Below are positions 27,317 through 34,907 of a stretch of DNA of 64,000 nt, in pieces (position 1 is the first letter of the stretch; every line of letters begins with the position of its first letter). The notes beneath the pieces were generated by a model, which had not been told where the DNA came from, did not search any database, and saw only the letters and a list, made by a program, of their open reading frames with translations. This DNA comes from Janthinobacterium sp. B9-8. GTDB taxonomy: Bacteria; Pseudomonadota; Gammaproteobacteria; Burkholderiales; Chitinibacteraceae. Where the stretch lies: NCBI RefSeq assembly GCF_000969645.2, contig NZ_CP014222.1, positions 4,033,740-4,097,739 on the forward strand, written 5' to 3'. Both the position numbers and the translations under genes were made by a program.

Positions 27317-28591
27317 ATGTCAAAGCGTTTTAAATTAGTTCGTCCGTTGATGCTGGCCGCTTTATTGTCTTCAACATTTGCTCAGGCTGCAGATACGACT
27401 AAAGTTGAATTCTGGACATTTAACTTGGCCAAATTTGCCCCGTATTGGAACGATACTGTTCAGCGTTTTAATAAAGCCAACCCTGAGCTGGAAGCTGTTT
27501 GGGTTGATATGAACTGGGATCAGGTTCTGCCTAAACTGATTTCTGCAATTGCTGCAGGCAATCCACCGGCGCTGGTGAATTTTAATACGCCATGGACGCA
27601 TGAATTTGCTCATAAAGATTTGATTATTCCGCTGGATGCTTTAATTGGTAAAAACAAAGCAGAATATCAGCCGGGCGCTTTGGCCGACTTAACCGTTAAT
27701 GGCAAAATTTATGGTTTCCCTTTTTATAATGCAGTATCGGTTATTGCATATAACAAAGAGATTCTGAATAAGAGCGGGATTAAAACTGATCCAAAAAACT
27801 TTGATCAGTTTATTAGCGCTGCTCGTGAAATTACCAAAAAAACCGGTGTTGCGGCGTTCTCGCCTAAATTGGCAACCAAGAGCGGCGATGGCGGCATGAT
27901 TCCTTGGTTCCAGTATATGGGCCTGCCTATTTTTGAAAAGGGTAAAGCGGCATTTAATAGTCCTAAGCATGTGAAGGCTGTTCAATTATTTGCTGACCTT
28001 TACAAGCAAGGTGTCTTGCCAAAAGACAGCTTCCGTCTTGAATACGAGCAAGAAATTGCGGGCTATGGCGCGGGTAAAATCGCCATGATGACCACTGGCC
28101 CAACCGCTCTGGGTAAATTGGTAACAGATAATAAGCCTGCTTATGATAAAACTGCGGTAATGGCATTCCCTGCTGGTGACGGCAAAATGGCACTGGGTGC
28201 ATGGCTGATGTCTTTTGTAGCGCCTAAAGGCTACAAATCACCAGAAGCAGCGGCAAAACTGGGCTTGTTCCTAACCAATAGCGAGCAACAATTGGGCTTC
28301 TCGCAAGCAACGGGCACAACCTTCCCATCGGCTCGTAAAGCGGCAGAAAGTGCATTCTTTATGTCCGGTGCAAATGGTGGTGATCCAGTGGGTGTAGCAC
28401 GCGCAACTGCGGCTAAATCAATGGGCGCGGCACGTACGCTGACATTACCGGCAGCGCTGATGCCAGATGATACTTCGATGCGTAAAGAATTTAATGATGA
28501 AGTGCAAGCTGCAGTAGAAGGCCGTAAATCGGCTAAAGAAGCTTTGGATACCGCGGCTAAAAAATGGAATGCGCGTATTGCTGCTAAGTAA
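27317..28591 (+). CDS. Family-1 (MalE/UgpB-like) sugar ABC transporter substrate-binding protein
   Basis: Predicted 424 residues with a signal peptide (LMLAALLSSTFAQAA). Mature part follows the extracellular solute-binding family 1 pattern: KVEFWTFNLAKFAPYWND, AIAAGNPPALVNFNTPW, GKIYGFPFYNAVSVIAYNKE and GKIAMMTTGPTALG. It would bind a sugar or oligosaccharide in the periplasm. No partner permeases of the MalFG/UgpAE type are next to it, so it is an orphan or uses a distant transporter. A good ribosome binding site (GGAGAGAG) precedes the ATG. It shares promoter boxes with the next binding-protein gene. Confidence 0.88.
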   Translation: MSKRFKLVRPLMLAALLSSTFAQAADTTKVEFWTFNLAKFAPYWNDTVQRFNKANPELEAVWVDMNWDQVLPKLISAIAAGNPPALVNFNTPWTHEFAHKDLIIPLDALIGKNKAEYQPGALADLTVNGKIYGFPFYNAVSVIAYNKEILNKSGIKTDPKNFDQFISAAREITKKTGVAAFSPKLATKSGDGGMIPWFQYMGLPIFEKGKAAFNSPKHVKAVQLFADLYKQGVLPKDSFRLEYEQEIAGYGAGKIAMMTTGPTALGKLVTDNKPAYDKTAVMAFPAGDGKMALGAWLMSFVAPKGYKSPEAAAKLGLFLTNSEQQLGFSQATGTTFPSARKAAESAFFMSGANGGDPVGVARATAAKSMGAARTLTLPAALMPDDTSMRKEFNDEVQAAVEGRKSAKEALDTAAKKWNARIAAK

Positions 28592-28629
28592 TAAATATCT
28601 GTTTTCCTCTGCCGGTAATCGGCATTTTA

Positions 28630-28659
28630 TTCCTCTGCCTAGGCAGAGGAATTTTTTTT
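28630..28659 (+). terminator. Rho-independent terminator after the family-1 binding protein gene
   Basis: TTCCTCTGCC and its complement GGCAGAGGAA form an almost loop-free palindrome followed by eight T residues. This separates the gene from the ABC importer operon that follows. Confidence 0.92.
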
Positions 28660-28816
28660 GTATTGCGGCTGAGCAGAGCGGCCGCAGACACATCGATTAA
28701 GCTACGCAAACAGAGTTTACTGAGCCATTTTATACATCTGATTTTGCTTAAATCGGCAATAAATGTAGTGCTGAAATTAATATCAACAAAATCTGCTTGT
28801 TTTTTATGTCAAGTGA

Positions 28817-28851
28817 TTGACTGTACCTACAAAACACCTATACTACACCTA
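28817..28851 (+). promoter_or_regulatory. Sigma70-type promoter with phased CCTA boxes for the ribose-type ABC importer
   Basis: TTGACT (28817-28822) and TATACT (28839-28844), spacer 16. CCTA boxes start at 28826, 28837 and 28848, exactly 11 bases apart (one helical turn), within a longer direct repeat ACCTACAAA(A)CACC. The sequence TTGACT(T)GTACCTA is shared with the promoter at 27077. Confidence 0.65.
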
Positions 28852-28878
28852 CAAACACCCATGTACTGAGGTTGGAAA

Positions 28879-29940
28879 ATGCGCTCTAGTTTGAAAGTTC
28901 TGCTGCTTACCCTGTGCTGTAGCTCTGCCTTTGCAGCCGTTGATCGTACCGTGGGGCCAAATGGCGAAATACCGACCTCTTATACCCAAGTGAAGCTGGC
29001 GGCACCGGATGTTGCTCAGCTTAAGGGTAAAAATTATAAAGCGGCGATTTTGATGCATACCACCTCGGATTTTTCGACCGCTTTGATTGCAGGCGCAAAG
29101 AAGGTGTTTGATGAATTGGGTATTAAGGTGGTGGCGGTGACCGACGCTGAAATGGATCCAAAAAAGCAGCGCACCGATCTGGAAACCGTATTAGCACTGA
29201 AACCCAATATTATTATTTCGCTGGTGATTGATCCTGTTTCTGGTGCGGTGGCGTTCAAACAAGCGACTCAGCAGGGCGTGAAGTTAGTGTTTATTAGCAA
29301 TGCGCCGCAGGGATATAAAGCAGGCAAAGATTACGCAGGCATTGTGACCGACGATTTATTTGGCATGGGTAAAGCTGCGGCAGAGCTAATGGCAGATAGC
29401 ATTGGTAGTAAGGGCGATGTGGCGGTGATGCATCACGCGGCCAATTACTATGTGACGAATCAGCGCGATAACGCGGTAAAAGCAGTGTTGGCGCGTTACC
29501 CAAATATCAAAGTGGTAGCCGATAAAGGCATTGCTAATCCCAACGATGGCGAAGTGATTGCTTCGGCGATTCTGACGCAAAATCCATCGGTGAAAGCCAT
29601 TTACGCGCCTTGGGATGCGATTGCCGAAGGCGTGACCGCAGCCGTTCGCGCTGCGGGCCGTAAAGACGTAAAAGTAGTGACGATGGATCTGGGTGCAGCC
29701 AATGCGCTGGATATGGTGAAGGGCGGCAATGTGGCGGGAATTGTGAGTGATCTTCCCTACGATATGGGTAAAACGCTAGCCACGATGGGCGCGATGTCTT
29801 TGCTCAATAAGCCAACGCCTGCTTTTGTTACTGTGGACGCCATCAAGGTGACCTCGGCCAATCTGGCTACGCAGTGGCAAAAAGCCCTGTTCCGCCAGCC
29901 ACCAGATGCTGTTGTGAAAGCGTTGGCAGCAAAAAAATAA
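28879..29940 (+). CDS. Ribose-type (family 4) sugar ABC transporter substrate-binding protein
   Basis: Predicted 353 residues, signal peptide LLLTLCCSSAFA. Periplasmic binding protein type I fold, with KAAILMHTTSDFSTALIAGA, PNIIISLVIDPVSGAVAFKQ, GIVTDDLFGMGKAAAELMAD and AIYAPWDAIAEGVTAAVRAA. First gene of an importer with the ATPase (30223) and permease (31835). Substrate cannot be read from the sequence; the GH3 hexosaminidase downstream suggests an amino-sugar or its oligomer. Confidence 0.88.
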   Translation: MRSSLKVLLLTLCCSSAFAAVDRTVGPNGEIPTSYTQVKLAAPDVAQLKGKNYKAAILMHTTSDFSTALIAGAKKVFDELGIKVVAVTDAEMDPKKQRTDLETVLALKPNIIISLVIDPVSGAVAFKQATQQGVKLVFISNAPQGYKAGKDYAGIVTDDLFGMGKAAAELMADSIGSKGDVAVMHHAANYYVTNQRDNAVKAVLARYPNIKVVADKGIANPNDGEVIASAILTQNPSVKAIYAPWDAIAEGVTAAVRAAGRKDVKVVTMDLGAANALDMVKGGNVAGIVSDLPYDMGKTLATMGAMSLLNKPTPAFVTVDAIKVTSANLATQWQKALFRQPPDAVVKALAAKK

Positions 29941-29968
29941 TAGTTAGTCGTTGATAACAGCCTTAAGT

Positions 29969-29983
29969 CTGTAGACACAGAGA
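29969..29983. repeat. CTGTAGACACAGAGA repeat, single copy
   Basis: Same 15-mer as in both arms of the large inverted repeat at 32829-32950; here only one arm is present, in the 282-base gap between the binding protein and ATPase genes. Confidence 0.6.
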
Positions 29984-30067
29984 ACACTGAGTTTAAAAAC
30001 AGCACATAGAGAAATCATAAGAACGAGATGATGGTTCTGAGATGCACTGTTTTCTCAGGGTAGTTTC

Positions 30068-30140
30068 GCAGGGTGTACAACGACGCAGTCGCTCGTTACC
30101 AAGAGTGGTGTGAGCAAGAAAGACGACATGCACACCCTAC
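30068..30140. repeat. Palindromic element ending in GCAGGGTGT / ACACCCTAC
   Basis: GCAGGGTGTAC at the left faces TGCACACCCTAC at the right. Inside, 30072-30100 (GGTGTACAACGACGCAGTCG and on) matches 53551-53579 at most positions, so this is a dispersed intergenic repeat. Confidence 0.55.
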
Positions 30141-30222
30141 ACAAAACCAGACTTGGACCTGTTTTTGACCTTTAGTTGACAGGGTTGGGTTTTACTCGGC
30201 AAGCAACAGGGATTTCACCTCA

Positions 30223-31704
30223 ATGAATGAAGCTGCAATTCAAGCACGAGGACTCACTAAATCGTTTGATGGCAATGCCGTATTAAAAGGCATTGATTTC
30301 ACCCTTAGGCAGGGTGAGGTGCATGCGATTGTGGGCCAGAATGGCGCGGGTAAATCTACGCTGATGAAGCTTTTGAATGGTTATTATCAGCGAGACGCGG
30401 GTGAGCTGGTCTTATTTGCTAAGCCGGTAGATTTTCAGTCTCCACGTGATGCGCGCGATGCTGGGATTGTGATGGTTTATCAGGATCTAAGTCTCGTTGC
30501 GACGATGAGCGTGGCTGAAAATATTTTTATGGGCAATTGGTTGGGCCGGGGTGGCATGGTCGATCACCATGCCATGGAGCTGGCCACGCTGGCTGTGCTG
30601 GAAAAAATGGGCATCGTGCTTGATCCTTGGCAGAGTGTTGGTGAGCTGACGATGGGCCAGCAGCAGTTTATCGAGATTGCCAAAGCCATTTCGCAAAATG
30701 CCAAGGTTTTGATTCTGGACGAGCCCACCGCATCTTTATCCGATAAAGAAATCGAAAAGCTGTTTGCTGTGGTGAACACGCTAAAGTCGCAAGGCGTTTC
30801 GATTATCTATATCACTCATTATTTGCGCGATATTTTTAAGATTTGCGATTCAGTCAGCGTGCTACGCGATGGCTTTTTGGTACGCAGCAGTCCTGTGATC
30901 AGCACCAATCTCGAAGAGCTGGTGGCCGATATGCTGGGCCACCATCGTAACGCCAATGAAAACTGGCAGCGCGTGGCCGTAGATACCGAGCAAACGCCTC
31001 TGCTAGAGCTACGCAATGTGGTGACGTCGGTGCTTGAGGATGTGTCTTTCAAGGTGTATCCGGGGCAGGTGGTTGGCTTGGCGGGCTTGCTTGGCAGTGG
31101 TCGTACCGAGATTCTGGAAGCCATTTTTGGCCTGGATGCTATCGAATCAGGGCAGATTTTGCTCTCTGGTCAGAGCGTTAAAATTAAAACCCCGAAAGAC
31201 GCGATTAAGCTTGGCATTAACCTTGTGCCAGAAGACAGGCGCAGCCAGGGTTTGGTTTTAGATTTTAGTGTTGCTGACAATATGCTAATGTCTTTGTTTG
31301 ATAAATTGTCGTCTCCCTTACTACTCGATGAAGGTCGGGGCAAAGAGCTGGTTGAGAGCCTGATTAAGCGTCTGCATGTTAAAACCAGCGGGGCGGATCA
31401 GTTGGTGAGATTTTTATCCGGCGGTAATCAGCAAAAAGTAGTTATTGCTAAATGTATGAGCACCAATGCCCGTGTCATGCTGCTGGATGATCCTACCTTT
31501 GGTATTGATCTGAGCTCCAAATACGAAATTATGCGCATCGTTAATGAATACGCAGCGCAGGGAAATGCGGTGATTTTTGTTTCTAGTGAATACAGTGAAA
31601 TAGCCAGTTTTTGCGATAGCACTTATATCGTGAATAAAGGACGAATTGCCGGGCAGATTAAAGAAGGGCAAACAGAAGAGCGTTTGTTAGCTGCGGTGCA
31701 GTAG
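30223..31704 (+). CDS. RbsA/MglA-type sugar ABC transporter ATPase (two nucleotide-binding domains)
   Basis: Predicted 493 residues with two fused ABC domains. First: Walker A GQNGAGKST (about residue 38), signature LTMGQQQFIEIAKAI, Walker B VLILDEPTASLS. Second: the usual degenerate P-loop GLLGSGRTE, signature LSGGNQQKVVIAKCM and Walker B VMLLDDPTFGID. Typical of monosaccharide importers of the ribose/galactose type. Separated from the binding protein gene by a 282-base gap holding repeats; permease follows after 130 bases. Confidence 0.93.
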   Translation: MNEAAIQARGLTKSFDGNAVLKGIDFTLRQGEVHAIVGQNGAGKSTLMKLLNGYYQRDAGELVLFAKPVDFQSPRDARDAGIVMVYQDLSLVATMSVAENIFMGNWLGRGGMVDHHAMELATLAVLEKMGIVLDPWQSVGELTMGQQQFIEIAKAISQNAKVLILDEPTASLSDKEIEKLFAVVNTLKSQGVSIIYITHYLRDIFKICDSVSVLRDGFLVRSSPVISTNLEELVADMLGHHRNANENWQRVAVDTEQTPLLELRNVVTSVLEDVSFKVYPGQVVGLAGLLGSGRTEILEAIFGLDAIESGQILLSGQSVKIKTPKDAIKLGINLVPEDRRSQGLVLDFSVADNMLMSLFDKLSSPLLLDEGRGKELVESLIKRLHVKTSGADQLVRFLSGGNQQKVVIAKCMSTNARVMLLDDPTFGIDLSSKYEIMRIVNEYAAQGNAVIFVSSEYSEIASFCDSTYIVNKGRIAGQIKEGQTEERLLAAVQ

Positions 31705-31714
31705 GGATCAGGGC

Positions 31715-31773
31715 GTAGGTGGGGTTAGCTGATTTCTTCGCGGGTTTTAGCGAAGAAACCGGAGTAACCCAAC
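31715..31773. repeat. Palindromic intergenic element, GTAGGTTGGGTTA type
   Basis: GTAGGTGGGGTTA at the left faces TAACCCAAC at the right, with an inner perfect stem TTTCTTCGC / GCGAAGAAA. Related to 18086-18149. Confidence 0.6.
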
Positions 31774-31834
31774 ATTCAGACAAAAAGATTAGGGTTTAGA
31801 AAAAAATCTAATTCCTAAATCTAAGAGGGATGGT

Positions 31835-32815
31835 ATGGATATCACTGCAAATAAAGCGGAAACAGGGCTTGTTCCTACCCGCCAGATCGATTGGAAAAGC
31901 TCAGTTATTTATCTGGTTTTTATCGGCATTTTCTTGTTTTTTTCGATCACTCTGCACGACAAGGGTTTTTTAGACGCGGGTAATCTAATGAATATCGCCC
32001 GCCAAACCGCCATGATTTCTATCATGGCAGTGGGGATGACTTTTGTTTTATCTGCCGCAGAAATTGATTTGTCTTTTGGCGCAATTGTGGCGCTATCCGC
32101 AGTGACTGCCGCCATGCTGATGCCCTATGGCATGGGCTGGGCCGTGTTGGGGGCCTTACTTGCAGGCTCTTTGTGTGGACTGATTAATGGCTTGTTTGTG
32201 GCGAAAGTAGGCATTCCATCTTTTCTGGTCACCCTTGGTATGGCGGGGATTATCACTGGGGTCACGCGCTGGATTACCGCCTTGCAATCGATTCCGGTAG
32301 AGAACGAAACCTTTGTATTTGTGTTTGGCTCTGGGGATATCGGCCCTGTTTCGGTGTTATTTATCTGGATGATCGTAATTGCCGCGTTGGGGCATGTATT
32401 ACTGCGCCGCACCGCTTTTGGCAAGGAAGTGCTGGCCAGCGGTGGCAATAAAATAGCAGCGATGTATTCAGGAATTAACGTCAATCGTATCAAGCTGTAT
32501 GTGCTGGTGCTTAATGCATTCCTTGCGGCACTGGCAGGAATTCTCTACTCAGGCCGTTTGCAAAGCGCGCGTTACACCCTGGGCGAAAATGATCTGATGA
32601 TGGTGGTGGCTGCGGTAATTATTGGCGGCACTAGCCTGTTTGGCGGCAAGGGCACGGTAATGGGCTCCATCATCGGCGCGCTGATTATGGGTATGGTGAA
32701 TAACGGTCTGGTGCTGATGGGGCTGAATGTCGATCAGCAAATGATTTTCCGCGGCCTGATCATTATCTTCGCCGTCACGCTGACCATGGGCAATTTACGC
32801 AAGAAAAAGCGCTGA
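31835..32815 (+). CDS. RbsC-type sugar ABC transporter permease
   Basis: Predicted 326 residues with about nine to ten TM helices. Conserved family features: ISIMAVGMTFVLSAAEIDLS, GIPSFLVTLGMAGIITGV, GGNKIAAMYSGINVNRIKLY and VVAAVIIGGTSLFGGKGTVM. Forms a homodimeric channel with the ATPase at 30223. A good ribosome binding site (GAGGGATGGT) precedes the start. Confidence 0.93.
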   Translation: MDITANKAETGLVPTRQIDWKSSVIYLVFIGIFLFFSITLHDKGFLDAGNLMNIARQTAMISIMAVGMTFVLSAAEIDLSFGAIVALSAVTAAMLMPYGMGWAVLGALLAGSLCGLINGLFVAKVGIPSFLVTLGMAGIITGVTRWITALQSIPVENETFVFVFGSGDIGPVSVLFIWMIVIAALGHVLLRRTAFGKEVLASGGNKIAAMYSGINVNRIKLYVLVLNAFLAALAGILYSGRLQSARYTLGENDLMMVVAAVIIGGTSLFGGKGTVMGSIIGALIMGMVNNGLVLMGLNVDQQMIFRGLIIIFAVTLTMGNLRKKKR

Positions 32816-32828
32816 TCAAATCTTTAAA

Positions 32829-32950
32829 AGGTCTGTAGACACAGAGATAAGGAAGAACACAGAGCACGCAGAGAAAATCGAGAGCTAATGCTTGCGTGTG
32901 TTTTTCTCTGTGTTCTTTGTGCGCTCGGTGTTCTCTGTGTCTACAGATTT
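32829..32950. repeat. Large imperfect inverted repeat built on CTGTAGACACAGAGA
   Basis: The left arm (CTGTAGACACAGAGA at 32833-32847, then AGAACACAGAGCACGCAGAG) and right arm (reverse complement of the same 15-mer at 32932-32946) could pair over about 45 bases with a loop of about 30. It lies after the permease gene and may act as a terminator or processing signal as well as a repeat element. Confidence 0.7.
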
Positions 32951-33039
32951 TTCTTCCTGAATTACCTATTTCCTTATTTACCTCAGACCGTGTTTTACAC
33001 GGCCTATGGCCCTTTATTGCTTAAATTTGGAGTTTTAGT

Positions 33040-34653
33040 ATGTTTGAATCGTTTCGCAGCCAGGCAGCACAAAAAATAAGCGGCTGGTCTTTAGAAGAAA
33101 AAGTGGGGCAATTATTTATTCTGGCTTTCCCTGGCAAAGACGCCGAAGCGGCTCGCCCTTTGATTGAGCGCTACAACTTGGGTGGCTGTTACTTAAGCCA
33201 GGACAATGCGGCCACTTTTGCCGAGGCGCGCCAGCTCACTCAGGCGATGGTCGCCATTGTGAATCAGCGTGTAGATGCCGTGCCGATGCTTTTGGGCGTG
33301 GATCAGGAAGGTGCATGGAGTGTGCTGACCCCGCAATCAACCACAGGGCCGGGCAATCTGGCCTTGGGCAGTGCCGATAATCCAGCGCTTAGCGCACAAA
33401 TGTATAGCGTATTTGGTATTGAAATGCGCTCGGCTGGTTTTAACTGTGTGCTTGGCCCTTGTGCTGACGTTAATTTGAAACCTAATTCGCCGATTATTGA
33501 TACCCGTGCCTTTGGTGAAGTGCCTGCTCAGGTGGCGGTGCAAGTGGGGGCGGCGGTGCATGGTGCGCATGATGGCGGGATTGTCGTTTGTGCTAAGCAC
33601 TTTCCCGGGCACGGTGACACCACCGGCGACACGCACCGTGAAATTCCTGTGGTAGATAAATCTTTGGCGACACTGATGGTGGAAGACCTTGCACCGTTTA
33701 AAGCCGCGATTGATGCGCGGGTTGAGCTGATGATGACCTCGCATATCTGCTATCCGCAGATTGATCCGGTTTATCCAGCCACTTTATCTAAGGCCATCTT
33801 GCAGGATGTCTTGCGCGAGAAGCTGGGCTTTAAAGGCATTGTGATTTCCGACAGCATGAATATGGGTGCGATTCGCCATAATTTCCCGCCGGTAGAAGCC
33901 GCTATTATTGCGTTTAAAGCCGGTATCGACATGATGATGCTCTCTGAAGAGCACTACGATCACAACGATAATTATCTTGAAAACCAGCTGGCCATGATCG
34001 GTGCAATTGTTAGTGCGGTAGAAGATGGCCGTATGCCGGAAGCCGAGCTGAATGTGATTGTAGAGCGGGTGGTGGCCTTTAAACTGGCGCGTTTGGTGGG
34101 TATGCCGTTATTTAGCGAGTTCAATCCAGAGGTAAACCGCAAGGTTGAGCAAGCCGCAGCCAAGGCTGCTGTAAAAATTTTGGCTGATCCGGCACGTAAT
34201 TTACCTATTCAAGCGGATAAGCAAGTCTTTGTACTGCAAACCACACCGCTGGCCGATTATGCCAATTTGGTGAATCCACGGGGCATTGGCCCGAATCAAG
34301 CCACACCAGCTTTTGATTATTTTGCGGCAGAAATAAGCGCGGGCATGGCCAGCGATAGGCTGAGTATTCTGGATTACACCGAGGCCAAAGGATGGCTTGC
34401 CGGGGTGAAAGTTGAGCCTCGCCAGCTGATTCTGGCCGTGATCGAAAACTACCCGCTGCCCGGCGAAGATTTCAAACAAGCGGCATCTAAAGCCTTGGTC
34501 GCCGAATTGGCGGCTAAATTTGGCGCGCAACTCGTGGTGATTGGTTTACGTAATGCCTATGAGCCAGTACCTGAATTAGCAGGCCATGTATGTGCATATG
34601 GCAGCCGTGAATGCAGCGCACGGGCGGCTGCGCAGGTTTGCTTGAGTGTCTGA
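33040..34653 (+). CDS. Glycoside hydrolase family 3 beta-N-acetylhexosaminidase (NagZ-like catalytic domain)
   Basis: Predicted 537 residues, no signal peptide, so cytoplasmic. The GH3 barrel (about 15-350) has GVDQEGAW, the N-acetylglucosaminidase motif KHFPGHGDTTGDTHREIP (about 185-203, with the Asp-His acid/base dyad) and the nucleophile Asp in VISDSMNMG (about residue 271). A further domain of about 180 residues is absent from short NagZ. It would split GlcNAc from imported chito-oligosaccharides or muropeptides. Position after a sugar importer favours the former. GGAG precedes the start by 8 bases. Confidence 0.88.
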   Translation: MFESFRSQAAQKISGWSLEEKVGQLFILAFPGKDAEAARPLIERYNLGGCYLSQDNAATFAEARQLTQAMVAIVNQRVDAVPMLLGVDQEGAWSVLTPQSTTGPGNLALGSADNPALSAQMYSVFGIEMRSAGFNCVLGPCADVNLKPNSPIIDTRAFGEVPAQVAVQVGAAVHGAHDGGIVVCAKHFPGHGDTTGDTHREIPVVDKSLATLMVEDLAPFKAAIDARVELMMTSHICYPQIDPVYPATLSKAILQDVLREKLGFKGIVISDSMNMGAIRHNFPPVEAAIIAFKAGIDMMMLSEEHYDHNDNYLENQLAMIGAIVSAVEDGRMPEAELNVIVERVVAFKLARLVGMPLFSEFNPEVNRKVEQAAAKAAVKILADPARNLPIQADKQVFVLQTTPLADYANLVNPRGIGPNQATPAFDYFAAEISAGMASDRLSILDYTEAKGWLAGVKVEPRQLILAVIENYPLPGEDFKQAASKALVAELAAKFGAQLVVIGLRNAYEPVPELAGHVCAYGSRECSARAAAQVCLSV

Positions 34654-34704
34654 TGTATTTAGTTTTCTGCGTAGAGCCTGCCCTTGAATGTTGTAGTCGG
34701 GGGC

Positions 34705-34732
34705 GGGAATCCAGTATTTTTGCTGGGTTCCC
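34705..34732. repeat. Hairpin GGGAATCCAG / CTGGGTTCCC
   Basis: A 10-bp stem with one G-T pair in the 254-base gap after the GH3 gene. The form CGGGAATCCAG...CTGGGTTCCC is a common intergenic repeat in betaproteobacteria; it may also end GH3 transcription. Confidence 0.5.
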
Positions 34733-34907
34733 AATAAAGGAATTCGGGGATGACGGTTTAATTAGAACGGTTTTTTCTTAATCATTTATTTTTACAAAAG
34801 GAGGTGCAGAAATTAAATAGACTTGGTTTTGGCTTTGCGTATTAGATTTTTCAAAAAATATAAAGAACTTGCTTTTTAAACAGCATTTATCCTAAACAGA
34901 GAGACGC

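Noticed and set aside
28663..28869. 68-codon plus-strand frame between the two binding-protein genes
   Set aside because: It runs over the terminator tail and the promoter boxes of the next gene and has no ribosome binding site.
34797..34815. Strong AAAGGAGGTG ribosome-binding-like site after the GH3 gene
   Set aside because: No start codon follows at a usable distance; the next in-frame stop is immediate.
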